Shown here: piece after piece, positions 1 through 9,057 of the stretch
Layout: every line of letters starts with the position of its first letter
Numbering within the stretch: the stretch's first letter is position 1
From: a bacterium
Lineage (GTDB): Bacteria > Zhuqueibacterota > Zhuqueibacteria > Oleimicrobiales > Geothermoviventaceae
Length of the DNA: 64,000 bases
Assembly: GCA_028275345.1 (NCBI GenBank)
Contig: JAPWUV010000007.1
Location: 1-64,000, forward strand
Direction: 5' to 3'
Program-made: the position numbers and the translations under genes
Notes under the pieces: model-generated
What the model saw: the letters and a program-made list of their open reading frames with translations, nothing else
Databases searched by the model: none
Told to the model about the DNA's origin: nothing

Positions 1-185
1 CTATGCCCGGCTGGCTGCAGGTCGTGGCGCGGCTCCTTCCGCTGACCTACGCCGTTGAAGCCCTGCAGGCCGCGTTCGCGGGCCGTTCGTGGAGCACGGC
101 CGGGCTGGACCTGGGGGCGCTGGCGGTGTTCGCGGCGGTTCTGTTCGGGCTGGCCGTGCGCACCCTGGCCCGACGCACTGGCTGA
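1..185 (+). CDS. ABC-2 type transporter permease, C-terminal fragment
   Basis: Only the last 60 or so codons are in the window; the gene enters from the left edge. The visible residues have the LPLTYAVEALQ segment and a final hydrophobic helix ending in RRTG, the usual C-terminus of ABC-2 family permeases (drug/polysaccharide exporters that pair with a separate ATPase). The family assignment rests on that short stretch. The gene is convergent with the Rrf2 regulator that follows. Its substrate cannot be told from this fragment. Confidence 0.6.
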   Translation, partial: MPGWLQVVARLLPLTYAVEALQAAFAGRSWSTAGLDLGALAVFAAVLFGLAVRTLARRTG

Positions 186-497
186 GGGAAAATCGTGACT
201 GGACGGTCCCCGCTCTTTTCGTTCGATCACCAAGCAAGAGCGGGTTTGCCCTTCAAGGGTTCCCCGCCTCGGCGGGGAGCTTCTCTTGGCGTACGAGCCT
301 GCGGAATGGTTTCTCGAGAAGGCCTCTTGGTCCGCGCCAGGAGGATTGTGAGTGCCTTCGGCCTAGGGTCGAAGCAGGGATCTGCTGGGGACGTGGATTC
401 CCACTCGTTGATCCGCAACCGAAAGTTCTGAATCGGGCCTGCTCGGAGCGGAGCAAACCGCCGGTATTGGCCGGAGCCGATTAGGGCGAGTGGCGGA
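186..497. other. Convergent intergenic region without a gene
   Basis: Lies between the stop of the ABC permease and the stop of the Rrf2 gene. No open frame here looks coding. A short perfect inverted repeat (CCCCGCC at 262-268, GGCGGGG at 271-277) is followed by a pyrimidine-rich but not T-rich tail. It might end transcription weakly; I see no other signal. Confidence 0.5.
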
Positions 498-980
498 TCA
501 GAGGGATCTCGCTTCTGCCGCTGGTTCCGTTCTCTCGAGGAGGGGGCTCAGCCAGGGGACCTTGCCCTTCCGGGTCCGCATCTGTTCCGCCAGGTCGCTC
601 AGCTTCGTTTGTTCCAGCGTCCGCCAAAGGAGCATCTCGATGTGGTCGATGGCCTCGTGGATGGGGCAATCGGGTCCGGGCTCGCAGCCGCGCCGATCTG
701 AGGCGCAGCGGAGAATGGGCTGCTGCCCCTCGATGGCCGTGATCACCTGGCGGAGGTTGATCTGGTCCGGAGGGAGGGCGAGGGCGAATCCTCCCTTCGC
801 CCCACGGTAAGAAGCCACTAACCCTGCTTTCACCAGCTGCTGGAACACCTTTGCCAGATACGTTTCTGACACCCCCTGGGCTCTTGCCACCTCCGTCACC
901 AGGGTAACCTTGCCCTTCGGCTGCAACGCCAGGTAAATGAGGCTATGAATGGCATATTCCGTGCTGAGCGACAAATGCAT
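498..980 (-). CDS. Rrf2 family transcriptional regulator with Fe-S cysteines
   Basis: A 160-residue winged-helix regulator. The N-terminus (MHLSLSTEYAIHSLIYLAL) is the conserved Rrf2 start, followed by the HTH around residues 27-60 (VSETYLAKVFQQLVKAGLV) and the SYRGAKGGFALA wing. Three cysteines, C92, C99 and C105, sit in the spacing that ligates a [2Fe-2S] or [4Fe-4S] cluster in IscR, NsrR and RsrR, so it probably senses iron-sulfur status, NO or redox state. No isc/suf or NO-detoxification genes lie next to it, so the target is unknown. The 535-nt region upstream, shared with the divergent CYTH gene, is the likely site of autoregulation. Confidence 0.9.
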   Translation of the reverse strand: MHLSLSTEYAIHSLIYLALQPKGKVTLVTEVARAQGVSETYLAKVFQQLVKAGLVASYRGAKGGFALALPPDQINLRQVITAIEGQQPILRCASDRRGCEPGPDCPIHEAIDHIEMLLWRTLEQTKLSDLAEQMRTRKGKVPWLSPLLERTEPAAEARSL

Positions 981-1515
981 GATCGCACCCTCAGATAGAT
1001 TGTGGCTTGCATCCTCAGGGCAAACGACCTTCCCGTATCAGGGTTCCGCCAGGTTTGAATGATCCCCCGAATCCCTCCTCCGGGCTCTGGCACCAATCTG
1101 TGAAACCTCCGTGGATCGGGCTCTATTCCCAAATGGTTTTCATGCTCTCGCGTCTCACCGGGCATTCATCAGACCGGGCGTCCCCCTTGCGCGGGATGAG
1201 ACGGTCCTGCCAATCCCCTTGGGCGCCGACTACCCAACAGCGGCCTGGACCAAGATTGCGGCGGCGGGCCAACATTCCAGCTGCCCGGCTTCGTCTCGCG
1301 AACCCGGTGGTGCGGGCTTTCCTCTCGCTGCCTCCCCGCAGCGACGGGAAGCATAGAGAGGCTGACTGATGCCGCTCGCAGCTCTGGCCAATTTGTCCTT
1401 GGACGTCAGGCGGGGGATGGTTATTTTCGAGCGCACATGGGACGGACCGACCCTTGGGTGTTTAGAAGATTGTCCCCGCGAGGAGCCGCCGCGGACCAAC
1501 CGATGTGATCGGCCC
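981..1515. other. Divergent intergenic region, Rrf2 / CYTH
   Basis: A 535-nt spacer between the divergent Rrf2 and CYTH genes. I find no convincing coding frame. On the plus strand TTGGAC (about 1399) and TTATTT are 16 nt apart and could be a weak promoter for the CYTH gene. No clear operator palindrome was found near the Rrf2 start. Confidence 0.4.
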
Positions 1516-2058
1516 ATGCCCCGACCCGACGACCAACTCCCTCGCCTCAATCTCGAAATCAAGTTTCGCGTGGCGGATCTTGAGCCGGTGCGCCAACGTG
1601 CTTTGGCAGCGGGGGCCTCTCCCCAATGGCGCGGCTGGCAGGAGGACGTATTCTTCGCTGTGCCTCGAGGCCGGCTTAAGCTCCGGCGTCAAGAAGGACA
1701 AGTTCCGCAACTCGTGGCATACCTGCGGAAAGATTCGCCAGAGATCCGGGAAAGTCGCTACGTGATCGCCTCGTGTGCGGATTCGGCCGCCGTGGAGCAG
1801 GCGCTGCGGCATACGATCGGTGTAGCGGCGTCGGTACGAAAGCTTCGCGAGGTGTACAGCTGGCGGGGCATCCGTATCCACTTGGATCGCGTCGAGGGTC
1901 TCGGCGAGTTCGTGGAGCTCGAGGCGGTGGTGGAGCGGGAGGGCGATCCCTTGACCGCCCGGCGTGACCTGGAGGAGCTGGTCGAGCACCTCGGCCTGGG
2001 TTCGGCGGAGAGCATCCCGGTGGCGTACGTGGATCTGATTTCCTCCCGTGAGAGGTAG
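1516..2058 (+). CDS. CYTH-domain protein (class IV adenylate cyclase / thiamine triphosphatase-like)
   Basis: About 180 residues from the ATG at 1516; the open frame runs back to 1369 but conserved sequence begins only at LNLEIKFRV. That opening is the CYTH signature (acidic residue-X-Lys), followed by alternating basic and acidic strands (GRLKLRRQ, YLRKDSPEIRESRY, GIRIHLDRVEGLGEFVELEAVV) that form the eight-stranded triphosphate tunnel. The family hydrolyses inorganic or organic triphosphates or cyclises ATP with divalent metals. Length and the GLGEFVELEA segment resemble CyaB/class IV cyclase-type members. The exact substrate is not predictable. Confidence 0.8.
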   Translation: MPRPDDQLPRLNLEIKFRVADLEPVRQRALAAGASPQWRGWQEDVFFAVPRGRLKLRRQEGQVPQLVAYLRKDSPEIRESRYVIASCADSAAVEQALRHTIGVAASVRKLREVYSWRGIRIHLDRVEGLGEFVELEAVVEREGDPLTARRDLEELVEHLGLGSAESIPVAYVDLISSRER

Positions 2059-2089
2059 CGAGGAACGCGTCCGACGGGTCCACTCGCAT

Positions 2090-2129
2090 GGGACTCGTGA
2101 GGGTGGCGCTGCCACGAGCGTTGGGTCCC
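2090..2129 (+). promoter_or_regulatory. Structured leader upstream of the UROD-like gene
   Basis: Nested inverted repeats about 90 nt upstream of the start: GGGAC (2090-2094) pairs with GTCCC (2125-2129), enclosing CTCGTG (2094-2099) against CACGAG (2113-2118), with an alternative inner GTGGC/GCCAC. It matches no riboswitch class that I recognise. It may be a processing or attenuation element at the head of the 20-kb gene block, or chance in a GC-rich spacer. Confidence 0.25.
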
Positions 2130-2217
2130 GGGAATTCGATGCGGTGGGGTCGCGCTGTTCCCAACCGGAGCCCGGCCCCGACTTCCGGAGAGAAGGCCGG
2201 AAAGCGACGGAGTGAGC

Positions 2218-3375
2218 ATGACCGACCGAGATCGCTGGCACCGAGTGTTCCATTTCCGAGCGGTGGACCACGTTCCGGACATGGAATTCGGATACTGGCC
2301 GGCGACGCTCCGGCGCTGGCAAGCAGATGGATTCCCGCCTCACCTCAGTACCAACGAGGAAGCCGAACGCTACTTCGGGCTGTGCCGGCGGCAGAAACTA
2401 GCGGTGAACGTAGGTATCTGTCCGCCTTTCGAGGAAGAGGTGCTCGAAGAGGCTGGCGATTACCTCGTCGTCCGGAACGAGGAAGGCGCCCTCTGTCGGG
2501 TGCGACGTGATGACCCGAAGGGCTCGATCCCGTGCATCCTCAAGTATCCCATCGAATCGAAAAGGGACTGGGAGGCTTTCAAAGAGCGGTTGGATCCGGA
2601 AACGCCGGGGAGGTATCCTGAGGACTGGGAGACAATCTGCCGGCAAACTCACTCCAGTTCGGAGCCCGTGGGGATCGAACTGGGTAGCCTCTTCGGATGG
2701 ATCCGCAACTGGATGGGGCTCGAGCGGCTCTGCTTCGCCCTGTACGACGATCCCGGATGGGTGGAGGAGATGATGGACCATCTGGTGGAGCTGGTGCTTG
2801 CAGTGATCCCGAAGGCGCTCGCAGAGGCTCGCCTCGACTTCGGAGCTTTCTGGGAGGACATGGCTTATCGCAATGGGCCAATGATCTCGCCTGCGATGTT
2901 CCGCCGGCTCCTCGTCCCTCGCTATCGCAGGATCACCGAGTTCTGCCGGCCTCACGGGTTAGACCTTTTCTACGTGGACTGCGACGGGAACATCGTCGAC
3001 ATCGTAGACGGATGGCTTGAAGGAGGCGTCAGCATCATGTTCCCGCTCGAGGTGCGGGGTGGATCGGACCCGAGGATCATCCGCGAGCGTTTCGGGACGC
3101 AAGTGTTGTTGATGGGTGGCGTCGACAAGACGAAGCTCATCGAGGGGAAGCAGGCCATCCGGCAGGAGATCCGTCGGCTAGAGCCGTTGGTGGCCCAGGG
3201 TGGGTACATCCCGCACGTGGATCATCGGGTGCCGCCGGATGTGTCCTACGAGAACTACCTGTACTACCTGCAGCTGAAGCGCGATGCTTTTGGCATTCCG
3301 GAACCCGAGGGATATCGCGAGCGGGTGATCGACCGCTTCCAGCGGGCCACCGGTCGTAGGCTACCGGTCTCGTGA
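2218..3375 (+). CDS. Uroporphyrinogen decarboxylase (URO-D) family protein
   Basis: About 385 residues, URO-D/corrinoid-methyltransferase superfamily (TIM barrel). Visible family features are the N-terminal RDRWHRVFHFRAVDHVPDME, the FWEDMAYRNGPMISPAMF segment (the common 'edma.k.gp.iSP..f' motif), DGNIVDIVDGWLEGGV, and a C-terminal YIPHVDHRVPPDVSYENYLYYL. These place it with the non-haem URO-D-like proteins that are frequent beside sugar-catabolism genes in FCB and Planctomycetes genomes, not with HemE. Function is unproven in that group; a methyl- or one-carbon-transfer role is possible. GGAG at 2209-2212 favours the ATG at 2218 over the GTG at 2212. First gene of the colinear glycan locus. 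Confidence 0.85.
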   Translation: MTDRDRWHRVFHFRAVDHVPDMEFGYWPATLRRWQADGFPPHLSTNEEAERYFGLCRRQKLAVNVGICPPFEEEVLEEAGDYLVVRNEEGALCRVRRDDPKGSIPCILKYPIESKRDWEAFKERLDPETPGRYPEDWETICRQTHSSSEPVGIELGSLFGWIRNWMGLERLCFALYDDPGWVEEMMDHLVELVLAVIPKALAEARLDFGAFWEDMAYRNGPMISPAMFRRLLVPRYRRITEFCRPHGLDLFYVDCDGNIVDIVDGWLEGGVSIMFPLEVRGGSDPRIIRERFGTQVLLMGGVDKTKLIEGKQAIRQEIRRLEPLVAQGGYIPHVDHRVPPDVSYENYLYYLQLKRDAFGIPEPEGYRERVIDRFQRATGRRLPVS

Positions 3376-3456
3376 GACAGGTCTGTGGACGCATGGATCC
3401 GGCGAAGCAGAGGTCGTAGTGTGCGGGCGCTGGGTGTTCCGGCTCGGAGAGGGAAG

Positions 3457-4392
3457 GTGGGTAGGGCTCGACCTTCGCTGCTGTGGCTCGGCGGGCTAGT
3501 TATTGCCCTGAGCGGTTGCGCGAAGGACAGATGCCTGGATCTTCGCCACTATTACGATTACGATCGCGGGTTGCCCTTGGAGGCTGTGATCGATACGGTG
3601 TATCGCCGGCCGGACAAGGTGAGGCTGCATGTCCAGTACACTTCCGTCCACGATTGCCGTGTGAGCGCGCTCTGGACGCTGCCGAGGAAGGGGACGGGTC
3701 CCCTGCCCGCCATCATCGTCCAGCACGGTCTTGGCGATCGCAAGGAAGTGGATTACGTCGAACTGGCCGATAGCGCCTTCACCGAAGCGGGGTTTGCGGT
3801 TTTCCGCATCGACTTCCAGTATCATGGGGAGCGTAAACGCGAGGGCCGTTCCGTACGCTTCGACGCTGGCTTGCCCTTCACCTCGCGGGACGCTTGGGCG
3901 CAGACGGTCTTCGACCTACGCCGGGCCGTCGACTTTCTGGACTCCCGCCCGGAGATCGATCCTCTGCGTACGGGCTACCTCGGCATCAGCCTCGGGGGGA
4001 TCATCGGGGCCGTGTTCTGCGCGGTCGAACCCCGTGTCGAGGCGCCGATCCTGGCTCTTGCGGGGGGAGGCCTGCGGTTCGTTCTGCGAGGCAAGGCCTT
4101 CGAGGACAGCGTGCGTCGGCTTTTTGCCCCCATCGAACCTCTCAATTTCGTGCAGTGGATCTCACCGCGTCCCGTCCTTTTCGTGCTGGCCACCAAGGAC
4201 GAGATCATCCCTCAGGCTTCTTCGCTCCTGCTGTACCACGAGGCGAGAAAGCCGAAGCGGATCTGGTGGTACGAAGGCCATCACAGGACGGTGCCGGTGT
4301 GGACGATCATGCACGATTGCGTCGTTTGGTATCGAGCAGTGTTCGAAGGACGGGGGCTTCCCCGGCAGCCCGCCGGACATCCCGAGGGCTGA
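3457..4392 (+). CDS. Lipoprotein alpha/beta hydrolase (acetyl-xylan-esterase/dienelactone-hydrolase-like)
   Basis: About 311 residues. I choose the GTG at 3457 because it follows a GGAGAGGG purine run and gives a compact signal peptide (MGRARPSLLWLGGLVIALSGC) ending in a lipobox cysteine; the open frame reaches back to 3385. The mature part is an alpha/beta hydrolase: oxyanion HGLGDRK, nucleophile elbow GISLGG, an acid in ATKDEIIP and a catalytic His in EGHHRTVP. It probably removes acyl groups from glycans at the periplasmic or outer-membrane face. It sits between the URO-D-like gene and the alpha-mannosidase. Confidence 0.8.
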   Translation: MGRARPSLLWLGGLVIALSGCAKDRCLDLRHYYDYDRGLPLEAVIDTVYRRPDKVRLHVQYTSVHDCRVSALWTLPRKGTGPLPAIIVQHGLGDRKEVDYVELADSAFTEAGFAVFRIDFQYHGERKREGRSVRFDAGLPFTSRDAWAQTVFDLRRAVDFLDSRPEIDPLRTGYLGISLGGIIGAVFCAVEPRVEAPILALAGGGLRFVLRGKAFEDSVRRLFAPIEPLNFVQWISPRPVLFVLATKDEIIPQASSLLLYHEARKPKRIWWYEGHHRTVPVWTIMHDCVVWYRAVFEGRGLPRQPAGHPEG

Positions 4393-4498
4393 GTTGGCCA
4401 TGCGGAAAGGCCTTGGAGCAACCCAGAGGCGGATTGCATTTGTCCGGGGCCCGAACTGACCTCGGATCGGGGAGCGATCTACGGAGGAGCGCAAGACG

Positions 4499-6952
4499 GT
4501 GACCCCTTCGGATCGGCAAATCCATCTCATCGCCAATGCCCATATCGATCCCGTCTGGCTTTGGGACTGGCGGGAGGGGCTTCGCGAGATCCTCGCCACC
4601 TTTGCCACGGCGTGCGAGCTGATCGAGGAGCACCCCGAATATCGGTTCACCGCGAGCTCGGCGGAGTTCTACCGTCGGGTGCAGCAGCTGGATCCTCCCC
4701 TGCTGGAAAGGATTCGCACACATGTCCGCAGCGGCCGTTGGGCGGTGGTGGGCGGCTGGTGGGTCGAACCCGACCTGAACTTGCCGTCGGGAGAGGCTCT
4801 GGTCCGGCAGGGGGTGTACGGCAAGCGCTTCTTGCACGCGTTGCTCGGCTGCGACGTGACGATCGGCTTTTGCCCCGATAGCTTCGGTCACCCCGAGGGG
4901 CTGCCGAAGATCCTCGCGGCCCTTAGGCAGGATTGCTACGTCTTCATGCGGCCCGGCGAGACGGAGAAGGAGACCCCTCCCGTCTTCCGATGGCGCTCGG
5001 CCGACGGTTCGGAGGTGATCGCCGTTCGGATCCTTGAGTCGTACGAGACCGACGGCTCCAGACTTCCTGACAAGTTGCGGCGGCTGGCTGACCTCGCAGC
5101 GCGCCTGGATCTGCCCGCGGTTGCTTGCTACTACGGTACCGGCGACCACGGAGGCGGGCCGAGCCGAGTCACGTTGCAGATCCTCGACGAGCAGCGAAAG
5201 GAGCTGGGCGTCCAATGTGTCTACAGTGATCCGTACCAGTATCGCGAGGCGCTGAGGGGAGCAGAAGGCCGTCTTCCGGTGGTTGCGGATGAGCTCCAGC
5301 ATCATGCCCGAGGGTGCTACTCCGTCAACCGCGTCATCAAGCTGAAAAACCGACGTGCCGAGCACGCCCTCTTGGTACTGGAGCGTTGGGCTGCCGTCGC
5401 TTGGCGCGAGCTCGGGATTTCCTTCCCGGGGGAAGAGCTTGAGGCCCAGTGGCGCTGCCTCCTGTTCCACCAGTTCCACGATGTGCTGGCCGGCACCTCC
5501 ATCGAGCGGGCGTGCAACGATGCGGAGGACGCCTTGCGTAGCGTCCTCCACTTTGCCGACGAACGCACGGAGATCACCTTGCGCCGCCTTGCCGCCAACA
5601 TCCCCGTGGAGAATCCCCGCGGCGCGTTCGTCGTATTCAATCCGTGGCCCTGGCCCGTCACGGCTCCGTTGGAATTCGAGTACGTCTTCGGGGAGCCCGA
5701 GAAGGCGAGCAGCTTTCTGGCGCCAGACGGCCGCCCCCTTCCCATCCAACACATCCGGAAGAGTGACCTGGCCAACTCGAACCGATCCCGCTGGGTTCTG
5801 GTCGATGCCTTGCCTCCGCTTGGCTTCAAACGGTACCAGTGGGGTCCGGTAGCCCGGCAAGCCTCTGGCCCTCGACCCCTGCTGATTTCCCCGACAGAAT
5901 TGGAGAATCGCTGGATCCGGCTCGAGTTGGATCCGGTCACAGGGGAGTGGCGCCGGCTCTTTCATCGGACGAGCCATCATGACGTGCTCGCGGGGCAAGG
6001 CTGCACGCCCGTGGTGCTCGAAGATCTTTCCGACACCTGGTCGCACGAGGTGGTGGAGTATTCCGGCAAGCTGCGGCATTTTGGGAAGGCGAAGATCGCC
6101 GTGGAGGAGTCCGGGCCGGTGCGAGCGGTCATTCGCGCGGTGCGGCGGCTCGGCGGTTCCGAGATTCGCTTTCGCACCCTCCTGTATGCGGATCTCCCTT
6201 ATCTTGTCCTCGAGGTGGACGTGAATTGGCAGCAACCGCGGGGCATCCTACAGCTCCATTTCCTGATCCATGCGACGGAACCGACCGTCGTGGCTGAGCA
6301 GGCGTACGGCTGGATTTCCCGGAAGCCCACCGGTGGGGAGGAGCCATGTCAGCAGTGGATTGACGTCTGCGGCGAGGCGGGGCGTGGCGATGGGGCCACC
6401 GGGCTACTGATCGTCAACGACGGTCTCTGGAGCTACTCGATGAAAGACAACGTCCTTCGACTGACGCTCTTGCGGAGCCCGATTTACGCTCACCACGACC
6501 CGGCCAAGCCACAGGTGGGAGAGTCCCACCGGTACATCGATATCGGGTGGCATCGCTTCCGCTTCCTGCTCTACCCGCACCTCGGGGATTGGCGATCGGT
6601 GGATCCCTTCCGGCTGGCGCTGGCGTTCAACGAACCCCCTCGCACAGTGGTCATGCAGAGGACCCGAGGCGGCTGGGAGCCGGAGGCCAGTTTCTGCCAG
6701 GTCGAGCCGGAGAATGTGGTGGCGACGGTGCTGAAGAAGGCCTTCGATGACGAGCAGCTGGTCCTCCGTTGCTTCGAGACCCATGGTCGGCGTACGCTGG
6801 CCCGGGTGAGTTTCCCTCATCGTCGTGCCGAGGGGCAATTCGAGATCGGTCCCTACCAGCTGAAGACCTTGGCCATCGCCGAACGCGAGGGGCGGTTGGA
6901 GTTCCGCGAGATCAGCGCCCTGGAGTGGGAACTGGTAAGACCCGGAGGTTGA
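4499..6952 (+). CDS. GH38 family alpha-mannosidase
   Basis: 817 residues from a GTG preceded by GGAGGAG. N-terminal catalytic barrel: IHLIANAHIDPVWLWDW carries the Zn ligands H15 and D17, ExD appears in WWVEPDLNLPSGE (D92), and FCPDSFGHPEG holds the probable nucleophile D127. HQFHDVLAGTSIERA is the conserved middle-domain Zn-ligand region. C-terminal beta-sandwich domains follow (FVVFNPWPWPVTAPLEF onward). The enzyme hydrolyses terminal alpha-mannosides. No signal peptide, so it is probably cytoplasmic and acts on imported mannosides. The downstream oxidoreductase follows its stop by 5 nt. Confidence 0.93.
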   Translation: MTPSDRQIHLIANAHIDPVWLWDWREGLREILATFATACELIEEHPEYRFTASSAEFYRRVQQLDPPLLERIRTHVRSGRWAVVGGWWVEPDLNLPSGEALVRQGVYGKRFLHALLGCDVTIGFCPDSFGHPEGLPKILAALRQDCYVFMRPGETEKETPPVFRWRSADGSEVIAVRILESYETDGSRLPDKLRRLADLAARLDLPAVACYYGTGDHGGGPSRVTLQILDEQRKELGVQCVYSDPYQYREALRGAEGRLPVVADELQHHARGCYSVNRVIKLKNRRAEHALLVLERWAAVAWRELGISFPGEELEAQWRCLLFHQFHDVLAGTSIERACNDAEDALRSVLHFADERTEITLRRLAANIPVENPRGAFVVFNPWPWPVTAPLEFEYVFGEPEKASSFLAPDGRPLPIQHIRKSDLANSNRSRWVLVDALPPLGFKRYQWGPVARQASGPRPLLISPTELENRWIRLELDPVTGEWRRLFHRTSHHDVLAGQGCTPVVLEDLSDTWSHEVVEYSGKLRHFGKAKIAVEESGPVRAVIRAVRRLGGSEIRFRTLLYADLPYLVLEVDVNWQQPRGILQLHFLIHATEPTVVAEQAYGWISRKPTGGEEPCQQWIDVCGEAGRGDGATGLLIVNDGLWSYSMKDNVLRLTLLRSPIYAHHDPAKPQVGESHRYIDIGWHRFRFLLYPHLGDWRSVDPFRLALAFNEPPRTVVMQRTRGGWEPEASFCQVEPENVVATVLKKAFDDEQLVLRCFETHGRRTLARVSFPHRRAEGQFEIGPYQLKTLAIAEREGRLEFREISALEWELVRPGG

Positions 6953-6957
6953 GAGCC

Positions 6958-7962
6958 GTGGTCCGTGTGGCCTTACTTGGCTACGGTTTCATTGGGCGCG
7001 TCCATCTCGCCCATCTCCGCAGGTTACGGGGCGTGCAGGTTGTGGCCGTGGTGGAATCGGACCCCGAGAAACTGCGGACCCTGGTTCGAGGGAACATCCC
7101 GGCCGGCGAGGAAGAGGCCAGCGTGGAGGGCCTGTCGTGTTTGGCGGACGTGCTGGGCCGACCGGATGTCGATGTCGTAGATATTTGCCTTCCCACCCAT
7201 TTGCACAAAGACGTGGCTTTGCGGGCGTTGGAGGCGGGTCACCACGTGATCTGCGAGAAACCCCTCGCCCTTTCACTAGCCGACGTGGACGAGATCCTGG
7301 CTCGGGCGGAGCGTTCCGGTCGCCGGCTCCTCGTGGCCCATTGCATTCGCTTCTGGCCCGAGTACGAATTCTTGCAGTCGCTGGTGCAGAGCGGGCAGTT
7401 CGGCCGGCCGAGATCGGCAATCTTCCGCAGAGTCAGCCCCTTCCCGACCTGGGGCGGGAGTGACGGATGGTTCTCCGACCCGCAGAAAAGCGGCGGCGCT
7501 CTGCTCGATCTGCACATACACGACGTGGACATCGCCCAGCTGCTTTTCGGGCGTCCACGAGCCGTGTTCGCTCGGGCGAGTTGGAATTCGAAAGGCGCTT
7601 CCACCTGCGTTTTTGCCCAGCACATTCATGAAGGGGGACCCCTGGTGTTTCTCGAAGGGAGCTGGGAGCACGCCGCGTTTGAGATGTCTTTTCATGTGGC
7701 CTTTGAGGAAGCCGAGGTACGCTACAATAGCCAGGCGCGCCCCGCCTTGCGGGTCATCCGCAGGGGCAGAGTAGAACCGGAATTCCCCGAGATCCCGGGG
7801 GAGGATGGTTACGCGCGCGAGTTGCGTTATTTTGTCGAATGCCTGGAGAGTGGGCGCGAACCGTCGCGTGTCTCCTTGCCCAGCATTCGGAGCGCGATGG
7901 AAATCGCCTTCGCCGAGCTGGAATCCGCGAGGACGGGGAACGTCGTGTTCCTCGCAGAATGA
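6958..7962 (+). CDS. Gfo/Idh/MocA family oxidoreductase
   Basis: About 334 residues. The GTG at 6958 is chosen because GGAGGT (6944-6949) precedes it and the Rossmann fold starts at once (VRVALLGYGFIGRVHL). The dinucleotide motif GYGFIG, the CEKPLALS segment with the invariant Lys, and GGALLDLHIHDVDIAQLLFG (catalytic His/Asp region) are typical. It oxidises or reduces a sugar or inositol hydroxyl with NAD(P). It starts 5 nt after the mannosidase stop, so the two are probably translated together. The sugar substrate is unknown. Confidence 0.92.
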   Translation: MVRVALLGYGFIGRVHLAHLRRLRGVQVVAVVESDPEKLRTLVRGNIPAGEEEASVEGLSCLADVLGRPDVDVVDICLPTHLHKDVALRALEAGHHVICEKPLALSLADVDEILARAERSGRRLLVAHCIRFWPEYEFLQSLVQSGQFGRPRSAIFRRVSPFPTWGGSDGWFSDPQKSGGALLDLHIHDVDIAQLLFGRPRAVFARASWNSKGASTCVFAQHIHEGGPLVFLEGSWEHAAFEMSFHVAFEEAEVRYNSQARPALRVIRRGRVEPEFPEIPGEDGYARELRYFVECLESGREPSRVSLPSIRSAMEIAFAELESARTGNVVFLAE

Positions 7963-8001
7963 TCAGCCCTTTCGGCGCGGGAATCGAGAGAGGAGGTGGA
8001 A

Positions 8002-8997
8002 TTGTCCGAGCAGCTCGTTCTTGGGATCATCGGATTGGGCGTGGGGCGGAAATACGCCCTCGCCGCCAGAGAGAAGGGCCTGAAGCTCGCGCTCTGCGAT
8101 GTCGACGAGGGGAAACTGCGTGAGGCAGGCCGCGAATTCGAAGCCCAGGCAGTGACGGCAGATTGGCGTGAGCTGATCACCTGGCCCGAGGTGACAGCGG
8201 TGGTGGTTGCTTCTCCCGACCCGTGGCACAGGCCCATGGTACTGGAAGGGCTGCGACACGGGAAATGCGTGCTTTGCGAAACCCCGCTCGATGTTCGCCG
8301 GGCCGGGGCCGAACTCGTCCTCGACACTTGCCTGGATACGGGTCTTCACGTCCTCGTGGCTCATCGATACCGGTTTCACCCTCTGGCAAATCGGTTCAGG
8401 GAAGCGCTACCGCGCATTGGGACCATTGGACTTGTGGAGGGTCGGTGGGTACGTCCGGCTTCGTCCCTTCCCAAGGGTTGGCGCCTGGATCCCGAGAGCC
8501 GGAAGAGCCTCGCCCTGGGGGAGGCAGTGGACATGGTGGATCTGCTCCGCTACCTGGGTGGTGAGGTGTTCGAGGTGACGGGATTCGCCACTCGGAATTT
8601 CTGCCCGGATTGGCCATTTGCCGACACGCTGACGGTCTCCGGCCGCATGGGGAGCCGCGCTGCGCTTCACCTGCTCTTGAGCGTCTCCCCGCAGTGGCCC
8701 CGCACCACCTGGCTCGCCATCCACGGAGAGAACGGGTCGCTTGAGCTGGATCTGGAGGAAGGGTGGTTCCGTTTCCGGGATGATCAAGGTCGGGAATCGC
8801 TGGAGTTGGGCCCGGTCCGGGATCCCCTTGAGCCCGAGCGCAGCATTCTGGACGCTTTTCTGGCTTTGCTTGAGGACGGAAGGCGCAATCCCTGCTCGGC
8901 GGAGGAGGCGGCTGGCACGGTGGCGACCGCCGTCTCGATCCTCGATGCCACGGCGGTGAACCTGCCCTCCCGGATTCGGCCTGTGCTCCGAGATTGA
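8002..8997 (+). CDS. Gfo/Idh/MocA family oxidoreductase (second copy, divergent)
   Basis: About 331 residues. GGAGG at 7992-7996 fits a TTG start at 8002 (MSEQLVLGIIGLGVGRKYAL); the GTG at 7996 would lie inside the ribosome binding site. The N-terminal Rossmann motif is GLGVGRKY. The usual EKP motif is replaced by CETPLDVRR, so the conserved Lys of the family is absent here, and LGEAVDMVDLLRYLGGEVFEV replaces the HxxD-type catalytic segment. It may be catalytically altered or act on a different substrate from the preceding paralogue. Confidence 0.87.
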   Translation: MSEQLVLGIIGLGVGRKYALAAREKGLKLALCDVDEGKLREAGREFEAQAVTADWRELITWPEVTAVVVASPDPWHRPMVLEGLRHGKCVLCETPLDVRRAGAELVLDTCLDTGLHVLVAHRYRFHPLANRFREALPRIGTIGLVEGRWVRPASSLPKGWRLDPESRKSLALGEAVDMVDLLRYLGGEVFEVTGFATRNFCPDWPFADTLTVSGRMGSRAALHLLLSVSPQWPRTTWLAIHGENGSLELDLEEGWFRFRDDQGRESLELGPVRDPLEPERSILDAFLALLEDGRRNPCSAEEAAGTVATAVSILDATAVNLPSRIRPVLRD

Positions 8998-9057
8998 GAG
9001 ACGGTGACGCTTTCCCGGGTCGCCGGCCCGTGGTGCGAAATCAATGGAGGCTTGCTG

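Noticed and set aside
262-277. Short GC hairpin as terminator of the ABC permease
   Set aside because: Loop of two bases and no T-run; kept only as a note in the intergenic entry.
4307-6235. 642-codon open frame antisense to the GH38 gene
   Set aside because: Shadow of the mannosidase in a GC-rich genome; no family motif and no ribosome binding site, while the plus-strand protein has full GH38 motifs.
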